From IMG/VR virus record IMGVR_UViG_3300005253_000035, positions 1 through 39,304 of that record: a stretch of DNA of 39,304 bases. One strand, given 5' to 3'. The notes under the pieces were generated by a model. It was not told the DNA's origin. It worked only from the letters and a program-made list of their open reading frames with translations, and did not search any database. Below, piece by piece: positions 30,358 to 38,997 of this stretch; positions within the stretch are counted from its first letter, which is position 1; each line of letters begins with the position of its first letter. This DNA comes from a virus. A program made the position numbers and the translations under genes.

Positions 30358-31705
30358 AAAGCCGTTTCTGTTTCTTCGGGACGGTTCGGGTATCAAATTC
30401 AACTACCTGTGGGGCGGTGCTTCATCGAGCAAAAGCTGGGTGATTGCGGACTACTTACTAATTGATAAATTGTTCGGTGAAACCAATATCGGCATCTTAG
30501 CCATACGAAAGACCAAGCCGGAGGTCAAATCAAGCTGTATGAGGCTTGTAGATAACCGCATTCGGCTGATAGGGGATGAGGATAAGGATTGGACTGTTAA
30601 CAAGAGCGATTTGTACTATACAGCCAAGGATACTGGCAGCAAGTTCTATTTCGACAGCATTGACGATGTATTGAAAAAGAAGTCTATCGAGGGCATAAAC
30701 TATTTGTGGATTGAGGAGACGACAGAATTCACTTATCGGGAATGGCTGCAACTGGTTCTGCGAACAAGGGCTGCTAATCCGCACGGCATAAACCGCTTCT
30801 TTTACTCCTTCAATCCAGAAGACCCCATCGGCAATGCGTGGCTAAAGGCGTTGACTGATGGTGCTGATATTGACCCCGATAGCCAGCAGTTACATCTCAA
30901 CCATCAGGCAAACCCGTTTCTGGCGGACGATGTCAGGGAAGAAATCGAAAAGTTGGCGGATGAGGATGAGGAGTATGATAAAATCTATCGGCTCGGCCAG
31001 TGGGCTACGCCGACTTTCATAATCTATACGAATTGGGACATTATCGAGGCATTCCCGAAAGAGGAAACGCTTGACGAAGTCGGATACGGTCTTGACTTCG
31101 GTTATAACAATCCAACAGCACTTACCAAGGTCGGGATACGTGACAAAAAAGAAATTTTCCTGGACGAAGTTGTTTATGAATCAGGACTTACAAATTCTGC
31201 ACTAATAAATCTTATAAAAAAACTTGACATTTCCAAAACCGCTACCATAATGGCCGATAGTGCCGAGCCGCAACGGATACAGGAAATCAGGGAAGCTGGT
31301 TTCAACGTTCACGGCGTGAGGAAAGTATTCGGCGAAAAAGATAAGAATTGGGTCGGCGTAGGGATTGACCGATGCAAACGATTAAACCTGCATATCACAC
31401 AAAGAAGTCCGAACATCCTAAAAGAGATACGTGGCTACAAGTGGAAGCAGGACAAGGAAGGCAATCCTGTTGATGGCGAACCAGTCAAATATAGAGACCA
31501 CGCTATGGACGGGATGCGGTATTATTTGGGGACTGTGCCTGTGGTTGCCGGAATTGACTTTATAGATTTGGGTGAAGAAGCCGAAAAAGAAGAAGTATTG
31601 GAAGGCGAAGCGATGCTGCAACAAAGATATAACGAACCGTTCGTGCCCGAAGTTTCCGATATGGCTGACTTAGGTGAAGATGATGGCTTTTTCGATGATG
31701 ATTAA
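30338..31705 (+). CDS. terL: Terminase large subunit (PBSX / Terminase_3 type)
   Basis: 455 residues. ATPase half: Walker A WGGASSSKS (25-33), Walker B YLWIEE (122-127), coupling motif YSFNPEDPIG. Nuclease half: GLDFGYNNP (D253), IMADSAEP (D307) and YRDHAMDGMRY (D387/D391), the RNase-H-like metal triad. The C-terminus is acidic (EDDGFFDDD). The start overlaps the J-domain gene. It drives DNA packaging into the procapsid and cuts the concatemer. Confidence 0.95.
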   Translation: MKIQVNKKPFLFLRDGSGIKFNYLWGGASSSKSWVIADYLLIDKLFGETNIGILAIRKTKPEVKSSCMRLVDNRIRLIGDEDKDWTVNKSDLYYTAKDTGSKFYFDSIDDVLKKKSIEGINYLWIEETTEFTYREWLQLVLRTRAANPHGINRFFYSFNPEDPIGNAWLKALTDGADIDPDSQQLHLNHQANPFLADDVREEIEKLADEDEEYDKIYRLGQWATPTFIIYTNWDIIEAFPKEETLDEVGYGLDFGYNNPTALTKVGIRDKKEIFLDEVVYESGLTNSALINLIKKLDISKTATIMADSAEPQRIQEIREAGFNVHGVRKVFGEKDKNWVGVGIDRCKRLNLHITQRSPNILKEIRGYKWKQDKEGNPVDGEPVKYRDHAMDGMRYYLGTVPVVAGIDFIDLGEEAEKEEVLEGEAMLQQRYNEPFVPEVSDMADLGEDDGFFDDD

Positions 31706-31730
31706 CAATCCCGCCCTATGGGATTGATTT

Positions 31731-33848
31731 ATGGGTTTTCGACAATTAGTTGCTAATTGGCTGTTCAAGGGGGCTGATATTGGTGGTCGGGTTGTGCAAT
31801 CGTGGCAATCCGGCAGGCCATACTTACCCGATGTATCGCATCGCTCATTAGTCAAAAAATACACATCTTGGGTCTATGCCTGTGCCAATAAGAACGCAAT
31901 AGCGTGTGCCCAAGTGCCGTTACGTCTATATGCCGCCAAGCCGAGTAGGGGAGCTAAAGCATTGTTTCCCACTAAGCCGCTATCGGAGGAGCGGTTGAAA
32001 TACCTGCAATCGCTGCGAACGGCACAATCGTATTTAGCCAAAGCTGCCGAAATCGAGGAAGTGGTAGAGCATCCGTTTTTGACCTTAATGGCTGAGGTCA
32101 ATGAGTTTATGAACGGATTTGACCTAATGGAAGGGATGTTCTTGTCGCAGGAATTGACGGGCAACGCTTACTGGCAAATCGTAACCAATGGGACGGGGTT
32201 GCCGAGCGAGATATGGCCGTTGATGCCTCAATACGTCAAGATAGTGCCCGATAAGCAGAAGTTTATCAGTCATTACGAATTTTCGATTACGATGGCTGAG
32301 AAATACCGAATCGAGCCGGAGGAACTAATCCAATTCAAGTACCCGAACCCACAGGATGCTTTTTATGGCCTCTCACCACTACAGGCTTGCGTTGTTTCCG
32401 CTGATTTGGGTATTTCTATGGGTGAATATGAAACAAGCCTTTTGCAAAATAGGGCACAGCCGGAATACGCACTATCTTATCCGGTAGATGCGGGCAGTCC
32501 AAGCGAGGATGAACAGGAGAAAATCCGTAAGCTATGGAATAAACGTTTCAGGGGAACGAAAAAGGCCGGTAAAATGGTGGTCTTGTCTGGCGGTGCGGAA
32601 TTGAAGCAACTGACATTATCGCCGAAAGAGATGAACTTTCTGCAAGGCCGCAAATGGACATTGACTGAAATAGCCGCCTGTTTTGGCGTACCGGAAAGTA
32701 AGTTGAAAACCGAAAGCGTCAACCGTGCCAACGCCGAGGCCGGTGATTTCAGCTATATGAAGGACACCATATCGCCAAGGCTACGTAGGGTTGAGCAGAA
32801 ACTTAATGAGCGAATGTTGCCGAGATATGACGAACGGCTGTTTGCTGCATTCGATAATCCTGTGCCGAGGGATAAGGATTTTCGGCTGAAGCAGATAGAA
32901 ACTAACTTGAAAACGGGCTACAGTTCTATAAATCAGGAGCGGCAGATTGATGGTCAGGAGGAAGTCGAATGGGGAGATGTGCCGATACTACCGTTCAACG
33001 TTGCACCCTTGGTTACAGGAATATCACTAACAGGGCAGCCAGAGAAAATAGTCAAAGCACCCCGCCGTATGCCGCCACTGGCTCATCCGACCAATTTCGT
33101 CAATAGTGATTTCGATAAGGCGATGCAGGAATACTACCACGATGTCGGACTGACGGTATTGGAGAATTTCGATAAAGACGCAGACGCTTTCAAGCGATAC
33201 CAGCCGATAGATAAAGACCGTGCGGCTGATTTCGTTTCCGGCTGGTTTGATATGCAAAAATGGAATATCGAATTGGCAGCCAAGAAAGACCCATTTGTCA
33301 GGGCTACCTTTATGGCCGGTGGTGAAAGGGCGTTGGCAAGCATAACGACAGAACGGATGTTCGACCCGCTCAATCCGAAGGTCGAAGCATCACTGGCCAA
33401 GCACCGTTCGGGTAGCGTCCAATCCATAAATGGCAGTATTATCAAGGGTTTGCGAAAGGATTTAGGTAAGGGATTAGCGGAAGGTGAGGGCGTAGCGGTA
33501 TTAAGAAAGCGGGTCGCCGTGCATTTCGAGAACCTTGAAAGGTTCGCTGCCGTTAGAATCGCACGGGCGGAGGCTATTTGGGCTTGGAATGAAGGTGCCT
33601 TGCAGGGTTACATTCAATCCGGTGTGGTGCATAAGAAGATTTGGGTGTCATCCGGCGATAGCCGCACCTGCGATTTCTGCCCGACATTGGACGGCAAGGT
33701 TGTCGATGTCGAAGTCAATTATTTCGGCAAGGGCGATACGCTTACAGTCGATGAGAGTACATTGAATTTCGAATACGAGAACGTGGGGCATCCGCCATTG
33801 CATCCATCGTGCAGATGTGCCATTGCCCCTGTAATTGAGGAGTTTTAG
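31731..33848 (+). CDS. Portal protein fused to MuF-type head morphogenesis domain
   Basis: 705 residues. About 1-440 is an HK97-family portal (YTSWVYACANKNAIACAQV, FYGLSPLQACV, GVPESKLKTESVNRANAEAG). From about 540 the chain becomes a MuF/SPP1-gp7-type minor head domain, with RIARAEAIWAWNEGALQGY, the CDFCPTLDGKVV block and the final HPSCRCAIAPVIEEF. The two are usually separate genes. A linker (about 440-540) connects them. Fusion would fix a one-to-one copy number at the portal vertex. Confidence 0.92.
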   Translation: MGFRQLVANWLFKGADIGGRVVQSWQSGRPYLPDVSHRSLVKKYTSWVYACANKNAIACAQVPLRLYAAKPSRGAKALFPTKPLSEERLKYLQSLRTAQSYLAKAAEIEEVVEHPFLTLMAEVNEFMNGFDLMEGMFLSQELTGNAYWQIVTNGTGLPSEIWPLMPQYVKIVPDKQKFISHYEFSITMAEKYRIEPEELIQFKYPNPQDAFYGLSPLQACVVSADLGISMGEYETSLLQNRAQPEYALSYPVDAGSPSEDEQEKIRKLWNKRFRGTKKAGKMVVLSGGAELKQLTLSPKEMNFLQGRKWTLTEIAACFGVPESKLKTESVNRANAEAGDFSYMKDTISPRLRRVEQKLNERMLPRYDERLFAAFDNPVPRDKDFRLKQIETNLKTGYSSINQERQIDGQEEVEWGDVPILPFNVAPLVTGISLTGQPEKIVKAPRRMPPLAHPTNFVNSDFDKAMQEYYHDVGLTVLENFDKDADAFKRYQPIDKDRAADFVSGWFDMQKWNIELAAKKDPFVRATFMAGGERALASITTERMFDPLNPKVEASLAKHRSGSVQSINGSIIKGLRKDLGKGLAEGEGVAVLRKRVAVHFENLERFAAVRIARAEAIWAWNEGALQGYIQSGVVHKKIWVSSGDSRTCDFCPTLDGKVVDVEVNYFGKGDTLTVDESTLNFEYENVGHPPLHPSCRCAIAPVIEEF

Positions 33849-33850
33849 AA

Positions 33851-33976
33851 ATGGGTTGTATGCCGCCTAAAAAATCAAAGCAACTTCGTTTTACGAAAAA
33901 GGTAATCGAAAAAGCCAGACAGAATATTCGTTATAAAATCGACACTTTGAGATTAACTTTGATAGGGAGCAAATAA
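33851..33976 (+). CDS. Tiny basic protein (hypothetical)
   Basis: 41 residues, MGCMPPKKSKQLRFTKKVIE, strongly basic. Placed two bases after the portal stop and two before the next ATG, the usual spacing of this operon. No family. Confidence 0.5.
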   Translation: MGCMPPKKSKQLRFTKKVIEKARQNIRYKIDTLRLTLIGSK

Positions 33977-33978
33977 AA

Positions 33979-34167
33979 ATGCCGCCACTATATTTAATGG
34001 AATGGGCTTTGGGTCGAAGCAATAGAAAACGAGATTTGAATGGCTTGCCAAATCTTAATGAAGATGAGTATCCACCTATGCCACCAGTTAAGCCACCGAA
34101 GCCTGATAAGACAACGCAGGGTTTTACTTGTGCGTGTGGAAGAAAACTGATTATTGAGGAGTTTTGA
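33979..34167 (+). CDS. Small Pro-rich hypothetical protein
   Basis: 62 residues. The centre is Pro-rich (EYPPMPPVKPPKPDKT), the C-terminus has CACGRKLIIEEF. The last base overlaps the next ATG (TGATG). Unknown; perhaps a small head accessory protein. Confidence 0.55.
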   Translation: MPPLYLMEWALGRSNRKRDLNGLPNLNEDEYPPMPPVKPPKPDKTTQGFTCACGRKLIIEEF

Positions 34168-34343
34168 TGGGCGAACGAGCAAAGCAAAGAACGAAGTATT
34201 TTAAAGGCAGAATTCAAGGGCTTGTCAATGCCTACGAATTTATGGCCTACAACTTATATAGGTTGGAAAGAATGTTGTTCATATTCGAATTTACGGGAGT
34301 CTGGACGGACAGACATCCGCAGTTAGGAGAAAGAAATGATTAG
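34167..34343 (+). CDS. Small hypothetical protein
   Basis: 58 residues, MGERAKQRTKYFKGRIQGLV, with a basic start and an aromatic helical middle (YEFMAYNLYRLERMLFIFEF). Exact TGATG overlap with the gene before and an 8-base overlap with the one after support it. Function unknown. Confidence 0.6.
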   Translation: MGERAKQRTKYFKGRIQGLVNAYEFMAYNLYRLERMLFIFEFTGVWTDRHPQLGERND

Positions 34344-34464
34344 CAAATCACAAAACAAAGCTGAAAAGGCGAAGGAAAAACAAGAGGCCGCCCGAAATCA
34401 CCGGAAAGTGCTGAAAGATAGATATGGTATCGGCAATCAGCCGCAGCACTTTCGGGGCAAATGA
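34336..34464 (+). CDS. Tiny charged protein (hypothetical)
   Basis: 42 residues, MISKSQNKAEKAKEKQEAAR, helical, Lys/Glu-rich, ending GNQPQHFRGK. GGAG lies in the 3' end of the previous gene, 6 or so bases before the ATG. Coupled by overlap at both ends. Confidence 0.55.
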   Translation: MISKSQNKAEKAKEKQEAARNHRKVLKDRYGIGNQPQHFRGK

Positions 34465-34475
34465 GGAGTAATGTT

Positions 34476-34748
34476 ATGGCGAAGAAAGCCAAAAAGAAAG
34501 TAGCGAAGAAAGCCAAAAAGAAAGTAGCGAAGAAAGCAACTGCAACTATACCAAAACCCGAAACGTACGGAGCAAAGCCTGATTTGCCAATAACATCTGC
34601 AACAGGGCCAGCAAAGGCAAATTGCGAGTGCTGTAACGAACTTGTCGATAAAACTATGCTTCGCATCTGCCCGAAGTGCGGTTTTAAGGGCTGTATTATT
34701 TGCAGAAAATCTGGTAACTGCCCAACCTGCGGATACGCATTAAGGTAA
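34476..34748 (+). CDS. Lys/Ala-repeat DNA-binding-like protein with zinc finger
   Basis: 90 residues from ATG 34476 (GAGGAG 7 bases before). Residues 2-20 are tandem AKKAKKKV repeats coded by a repeated 24-base unit, like histone-H1 or HU tails. A Pro/Thr linker follows, then cysteines CECC, CPKCGFKGC, CRKSGNCPTCG that could form two zinc sites. It lies beside the prohead protease. Probably binds packaged DNA or nucleic acid during head assembly; a transcription regulator is the alternative. Confidence 0.7.
   Translation: MAKKAKKKVAKKAKKKVAKKATATIPKPETYGAKPDLPITSATGPAKANCECCNELVDKTMLRICPKCGFKGCIICRKSGNCPTCGYALR
34479..34537 (+). repeat. Tandem 24-bp repeat coding the Lys/Ala tail
   Basis: Two full 24-base units (34479-34502, 34503-34526) and a partial third (to 34537). 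The full units are identical by eye, each encoding AKKAKKKV. Exact identity suggests recent duplication and possible length variation. Confidence 0.85.
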
Positions 34749-34759
34749 GGAGATAAGCT

Positions 34760-35467
34760 ATGAATGATAAAATCTATAAGCAGTTTATCGCCGAGACGAA
34801 GGTTGACGAGGATGAGCGGACGGTTACGGCGGTCATTTCCACTGATATGGTCGATAGGGACGGCGAAGTTCTGCTGCCGAAAGGTGTAGACTTCGAGCAG
34901 TATTTGAAGAACCCCGTTGTCCAATGGGCACACAGTTACGGCGAACCGCCTATTGCGAGAACACAGTGGATTACAAAAGGTCGGAAGCAGATAACAGCGA
35001 AGGCTCAATTTGCAGATACGGTATTTGCCGATGAAATCTACCAGCTTTACAAAAAGAATTATCTGAGTGCCTTCAGTGTGGGTTTCATACCGAAGAAATC
35101 ACATACACCAACACCGGACGAAATTAAGAAGCGACCGGAATGGGCGGAAGCGAGCCGGATTTTTGATGAGTGGGAGTTGTTGGAGTTTTCGGCAGTACCC
35201 GTTCCGGCAAATCCCGAAGCGTTGGCTACTGCGGTAAAGACGAAAGAAATCAGCGTATCGAAGGAATTGCAGGAGCAGCTTGGTATTGATGAAGATGAGA
35301 CATTCTATCCGACCAATACTAATTCAGATGCGAAGGCCGTAGATGTAAAGTCGAAAATATCTGTCGGCGAAAAGGTTGACGTTCATATCGTCAAAGATGA
35401 ACCTGATTATGATAAGCTGATAGGTAATGCGATGAAAAAGAAAGTGGGAATTATGTATGGCGAATAA
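34760..35467 (+). CDS. HK97-type prohead protease
   Basis: 235 residues. Motifs: STDMVDRDGEVLLPKGVD, the His motif VQWAHSYGEPPIA (H58), the Ser motif YLSAFSVGFIPK (S106) and FSAVPVPANPEA. These are the hallmark of HK97 prohead (U35/S78) proteases that cut the capsid N-terminal domain. The last 60 or so residues are a charged extension. It lies two genes upstream of the capsid gene's usual place, directly before it. Confidence 0.92.
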   Translation: MNDKIYKQFIAETKVDEDERTVTAVISTDMVDRDGEVLLPKGVDFEQYLKNPVVQWAHSYGEPPIARTQWITKGRKQITAKAQFADTVFADEIYQLYKKNYLSAFSVGFIPKKSHTPTPDEIKKRPEWAEASRIFDEWELLEFSAVPVPANPEALATAVKTKEISVSKELQEQLGIDEDETFYPTNTNSDAKAVDVKSKISVGEKVDVHIVKDEPDYDKLIGNAMKKKVGIMYGE

Positions 35468-35583
35468 ATACCAGGGCAATCAGTCTTTGGGCGGTAGAGG
35501 CATTAGCGAAAGCAGAGATGCCAGCCGTCTATAAGATGGAGTTTGCAGGTATGTAAATTTGGACATTTTTAAGGAGTAATACA

Positions 35584-36930
35584 ATGATAATTAAATTGAT
35601 TCAAGACTGGCAGAATGTAGATGACACTTACAAAGTCGGTACGAAGCTCGAAGTACCTGATGAGACAGGCCAGTCGCTTATCGAGCAGGAAATAGCCGAG
35701 AAGATACAGCCAAAGGCTGGTAAGTGCATTGTCGTCAAGGAAATCGAACAGCACGATGACGATGATGACGGCAAGAAGGCGGAGCAGCAGATTGCTGAAC
35801 TCGTTGACAAAAGATTTGACGAGAAATTCGCCGATACCGAAAAGCGGCTGCGATTAGTGCATCAGGATGAGCAGACTAAGACCGGAGGTTTCGGTTCCTT
35901 CGGTGATTTTCTGCGTTCGATTGTGGCATCGGGTGTGGAAAGCCGACCCGACCAAAAAATGGTCACTTATCTCGACCATTACAAGGTAACAGGGATGGGC
36001 GAAGTCATAAACGCCGATGGCGGATTCCTCATTCCGCCGGAGTTCAGCACTGCATTGCTTACGGCTATGGCACAGGCGGGAGTGCTTGCCCCCAAAACCT
36101 TTAACATTCCGGTAAGCGGCAACAGTATGACTTTGCCGTTTGTCAATCTGACAACGCAGGCGTCAAGCTGGACGGGCGGTATTACAGTCTATAAACCAGC
36201 CGAGTCGGTGGCCAAGACTGCCAGTTCGCCGAAGTTCGCACAGGCGAACTTGAAACTCAACAAGATGACGGGCTTGATTTACACAACCGATGAATTGCTT
36301 GCCGATAGTGCGATTGCACTTGAAACTTTCCTTACGGTATTGACAAGCACCGAATTCGCATTGACGAAGGACGAGGACATCATCAACGGTTCGGGAGCGG
36401 GCGAATGTTTGGGTATTATGAACGCACCTGCGACTATTACGGTGGCGATAGAGCCTGGGCAAGCCGCAACCACAATAGTTTTTGAGAACGTACTGAAGAT
36501 GTGGATGAGGCTCAATGCTCCGAGTGCAAAAAACGCCGTATGGCTAATCAACAGGGACTGTATGGAACAGATAATGAAGCTGTCGATAGCAGTTGGAACC
36601 GGCGGTTCCTCGGTTATAGTGGTCAATGCAACCACGCAGTTGCCGCAAACGCTTTTTGGTGCACCGATTATATGGAGTCCGCATTGCCAGACACTCGGAA
36701 CGGCGGGCGATATAATCCTGGCAGATTTCAGTCAATACGTAACCATTACCAAAGCCGGTGCTGCCGGTATCGAGACGGCGACAAGCATCCACGTCAAGTT
36801 TGCCGAGGATGAGACGGCCTTCCGGTTCGTAGTAAGATTTGACGGCCAGCCTTGGTGGGCATCGGCGGTAACACCGAAGCACGGCAGCAGTACGGTATCG
36901 CCGTTTGTCAGCCTTGCCGTAAGGTCGTAA
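35584..36930 (+). CDS. HK97-fold major capsid protein
   Basis: 448 residues. The first 120 or so are a charged, helical delta domain (HDDDDDGKKAEQQIAELVDK, FDEKFADTEKRL) that acts as built-in scaffold and should be cut off by the protease. The mature part starts near GGFGSFGDFLRSIVA and has the HK97 signature (INADGGFLIPPEFSTALL, DEDIINGSGAGECLGIMN, FGAPIIWSPHCQT, FAEDETAFRFVVRFDG). AAGGAG precedes the ATG. The capsid shell is built from this subunit. Confidence 0.95.
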   Translation: MIIKLIQDWQNVDDTYKVGTKLEVPDETGQSLIEQEIAEKIQPKAGKCIVVKEIEQHDDDDDGKKAEQQIAELVDKRFDEKFADTEKRLRLVHQDEQTKTGGFGSFGDFLRSIVASGVESRPDQKMVTYLDHYKVTGMGEVINADGGFLIPPEFSTALLTAMAQAGVLAPKTFNIPVSGNSMTLPFVNLTTQASSWTGGITVYKPAESVAKTASSPKFAQANLKLNKMTGLIYTTDELLADSAIALETFLTVLTSTEFALTKDEDIINGSGAGECLGIMNAPATITVAIEPGQAATTIVFENVLKMWMRLNAPSAKNAVWLINRDCMEQIMKLSIAVGTGGSSVIVVNATTQLPQTLFGAPIIWSPHCQTLGTAGDIILADFSQYVTITKAGAAGIETATSIHVKFAEDETAFRFVVRFDGQPWWASAVTPKHGSSTVSPFVSLAVRS

Positions 36931-36964
36931 AGTAAAGTAATTTGTTTATTTAAGGAGTATTGAT

Positions 36965-37459
36965 ATGAGTTTGAAAGATGCACATTTTCATCAAGTTTTA
37001 ACTGTTGACGGCACTACGGCGGGAACGCCTCTGGCCGACCAGTTCGATAGTGGCATCGATTCCGATATAGTCAGTATGGCGAAATACAACAAGTGCTACT
37101 TCTTTCTGTATTGGGGAGTTGGTGCTACCGGAACGCTGACCTTGACAGTTATACCCTGCGATGATGCCACGCCGACTAATACCACGACTGCTATTTCGTT
37201 CCGGTACAAGATAGTCACTGCACCCGATACGAACGCAGCATGGGCGACCTCTGCCTCTTTAATAACGACTGCCGGTTCTTCGCAGATATACGTTATCGAA
37301 GTTAGCGGCGAGGATTTGCCGCTGGTTAGTGGTGTTAAATACGAATATGTGAAGCTGAATATCGCTGAAACGGACAATGTTCCTAAAATCGGTGGTGTCA
37401 TAATCATTATGGACGAGCCGAGATACGCAGAGGATACGACCGATTTGGTGACGGCTTAG
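36965..37459 (+). CDS. Capsid-associated structural protein
   Basis: 164 residues, MSLKDAHFHQVLTVDGTTAG. All beta, with TGTLTLTVIPCDDATPTNT and a final VGGVIIIMDEPRYAED-type end. Directly after the capsid gene and preceded by AAGGAG. A decoration or stabilising protein by position. Confidence 0.6.
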   Translation: MSLKDAHFHQVLTVDGTTAGTPLADQFDSGIDSDIVSMAKYNKCYFFLYWGVGATGTLTLTVIPCDDATPTNTTTAISFRYKIVTAPDTNAAWATSASLITTAGSSQIYVIEVSGEDLPLVSGVKYEYVKLNIAETDNVPKIGGVIIIMDEPRYAEDTTDLVTA

Positions 37460-37464
37460 TTGTT

Positions 37465-37485
37465 ATGAGACTTTTTCTCATTTTT
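37465..37485 (+). terminator. Weak intrinsic terminator in the head operon
   Basis: ATGAGA (37465-37470), loop CTTTT, TCTCAT (37476-37481), then a T-rich tract. A 6-bp AT-rich stem is weak, so this may reduce rather than stop transcription of downstream genes. Confidence 0.55.
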
Positions 37486-37494
37486 ATTCTTCTC

Positions 37495-37525
37495 CGACTG
37501 GGGTTTGAGTGCACGGCCTCAGTCG
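37495..37525 (+). other. Intergenic hairpin with palindromic loop
   Basis: CGACTGGGG (37495-37503) pairs with CCTCAGTCG (37517-37525) over 9 bp with one G-U. The 13-base loop contains GTGCAC, a self-complementary hexamer that could form a kissing dimer. Directly before the RBS region of the next gene; no T-run. Confidence 0.65.
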
Positions 37526-37567
37526 AAGGAGGATTATCCAATATAAACTTTCAGAAAGGAGTTTATT

Positions 37568-38320
37568 ATGTCTATTAAAGCATTTTGGAAACACAGAGTC
37601 CTAAACTTTTTCGACCCTATCAACAATCCGGAATTCAAGATTGGTCTGTGGGCTAACTGTCCGGTCTTGGCGATACAAGCCGACCCAAGCATCGCAACCG
37701 TTTTGCTTGATGATTTTTTTACCTTCGATACAACAAAGTGGGCAAGGACGGTTTATCCTGCCGGTGCCCCAGGTGGAACGGTAGGGATAGCCGATGCGGT
37801 TGAAGGCATTTACAATACTTACTGCGATGGCGATGATAATGACGAGGCTTACGTAGTGTCAGAAGGGCAGAGTTGGCTGATGGCGACCGGCAAGCCGCTA
37901 TGGTTCGAGGCGAAGTTTACGTTTACAAACTCGGCTACAACCGCAGGCGTTTTCTGTGTAGGTATAACGGATACAGAAGAAAATATGATGTTGGATGACG
38001 AAGGTGGCCCTGCGGCGTCTTATGACGGATTCGTCTTTTATAAAGAATCGGGCGATGCCAATTTGAACTTTGAGACTTCTTTGGCGGGTGCTCAAGTCGA
38101 GAACGCTACGCTAAATGCCTTTACGAGCGGAACGACTTATCGGCTCGGCATTTATTACGATGGCGTAACTACCATCACACCTTACGTTGACGATGTGGCG
38201 AAAACCGCTCACACGATGGCGACAAATACCAGCGAAGGTTCTATAATCTTTGGTACAAAGTCGAATGGTGCAGAGGAATTTATCGCTATGAATTACATCA
38301 AGGTTGTTCAAATGAGATAA
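37568..38320 (+). CDS. Lectin-like capsid surface protein
   Basis: 250 residues. From about residue 45 the chain reads as a concanavalin-A-like jelly roll: LLDDFFTFDTTKWARTVYP, WFEAKFTFTNSATTAGVFCVG, GTTYRLGIYYDGVTTITPYV. Such domains are found in phage head decorations and fibres and often bind sugars. The first 40 residues look like a virion anchor. No catalytic residues are evident. Confidence 0.7.
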   Translation: MSIKAFWKHRVLNFFDPINNPEFKIGLWANCPVLAIQADPSIATVLLDDFFTFDTTKWARTVYPAGAPGGTVGIADAVEGIYNTYCDGDDNDEAYVVSEGQSWLMATGKPLWFEAKFTFTNSATTAGVFCVGITDTEENMMLDDEGGPAASYDGFVFYKESGDANLNFETSLAGAQVENATLNAFTSGTTYRLGIYYDGVTTITPYVDDVAKTAHTMATNTSEGSIIFGTKSNGAEEFIAMNYIKVVQMR

Positions 38321-38326
38321 TGTTAA

Positions 38327-38355
38327 GGGCGGGCTTAACCGTCCGCCCATTTTTT
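38327..38355 (+). terminator. Intrinsic terminator with alternative hairpin
   Basis: GGGCGGGC (38327-38334) pairs with GTCCGCCC (38341-38348) over 8 bp, loop TTAACC, then T6 (38350-38355). An overlapping alternative hairpin GTTAAG (38322-38327) with CTTAAC (38334-38339) would exclude it. It lies between two structural genes, so partial termination or a switch is possible. Confidence 0.7.
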
Positions 38356-38368
38356 AAGGAGCAAAATA

Positions 38369-38929
38369 ATGTATCAATCAGTTTATTTGAATGATGGAAC
38401 CGGCTCTGGCGGCTATGCTGCAAAGGTCAATGCTGATAACGAGTTGCTGGTATCTACGGCGGCCGAGGCATTAAGGGCTAATGCCGCTGGCAATGCTTAT
38501 TGTGCCTTAGCCGATGTAACTTCAGCCACAACCGATGACGATTTCTTTTATATCTTGAATAATGATGCGAGAGATTTGGTAATCTTCAAGATACAAGGCT
38601 GGTGCGATGATGCCAGTCAAGAGATAAGTATTCTCATCGGTGCTACGGATGGAGGAACAGGTGCTGGCGATACTATCACTCCGGCCAACCTAAATGCCGG
38701 AAGCAGCAACTTGGCAGATGTAATTTGCGTTTCTGATGCGACAGATTTGGCCATTACTGGCGGAACAGCGATTGATTTGCTGAAATTCCACGCTACTGTA
38801 TTACTACTTGGTTCGTGGGATTATCCATCTGGGATAATTATACCAAACGGCAGAAGGTTACATATGGCGGCGGCTTTGGCAGGTCTTATCAACCTGAATG
38901 TCTTTTTCTATTTCAGGCGTGTCAGCTAA
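38369..38929 (+). CDS. Capsid/fibre structural protein (hypothetical)
   Basis: 186 residues, MYQSVYLNDGTGSGGYAAKV. Small residues and short strands predominate (DATDLAITGGTAIDLLKF, SGIIIPNGRRLHMAAALAG). The start motif (YLNDGTGSG-AKV-ADN-L) is common among small virion proteins upstream of fibre genes. No enzyme motif. AAGGAG precedes the ATG. Confidence 0.6.
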   Translation: MYQSVYLNDGTGSGGYAAKVNADNELLVSTAAEALRANAAGNAYCALADVTSATTDDDFFYILNNDARDLVIFKIQGWCDDASQEISILIGATDGGTGAGDTITPANLNAGSSNLADVICVSDATDLAITGGTAIDLLKFHATVLLLGSWDYPSGIIIPNGRRLHMAAALAGLINLNVFFYFRRVS

Positions 38930-38952
38930 GTCGTAAAAGATTATTCGTTTAG

Positions 38953-38978
38953 CGTGGGGGCTATGCGGCCTCCACGCC
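38953..38978 (+). other. Strong hairpin before the tail fibre gene
   Basis: GCGTGGGGGC (38953-38962) pairs with GCCTCCACGC (38969-38978): 10 bp with one G-U, 6-base loop. No T-run follows. It sits 20 bases before the fibre start and may protect or process the mRNA, or pause transcription. Confidence 0.7.
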
Positions 38979-38997
38979 GGACGATTGAGGACAAGTT

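Noticed and set aside
35457-35534. 25-codon frame between protease and capsid genes
   Set aside because: Too short to judge; overlaps the protease end; no homologous pattern recognised.
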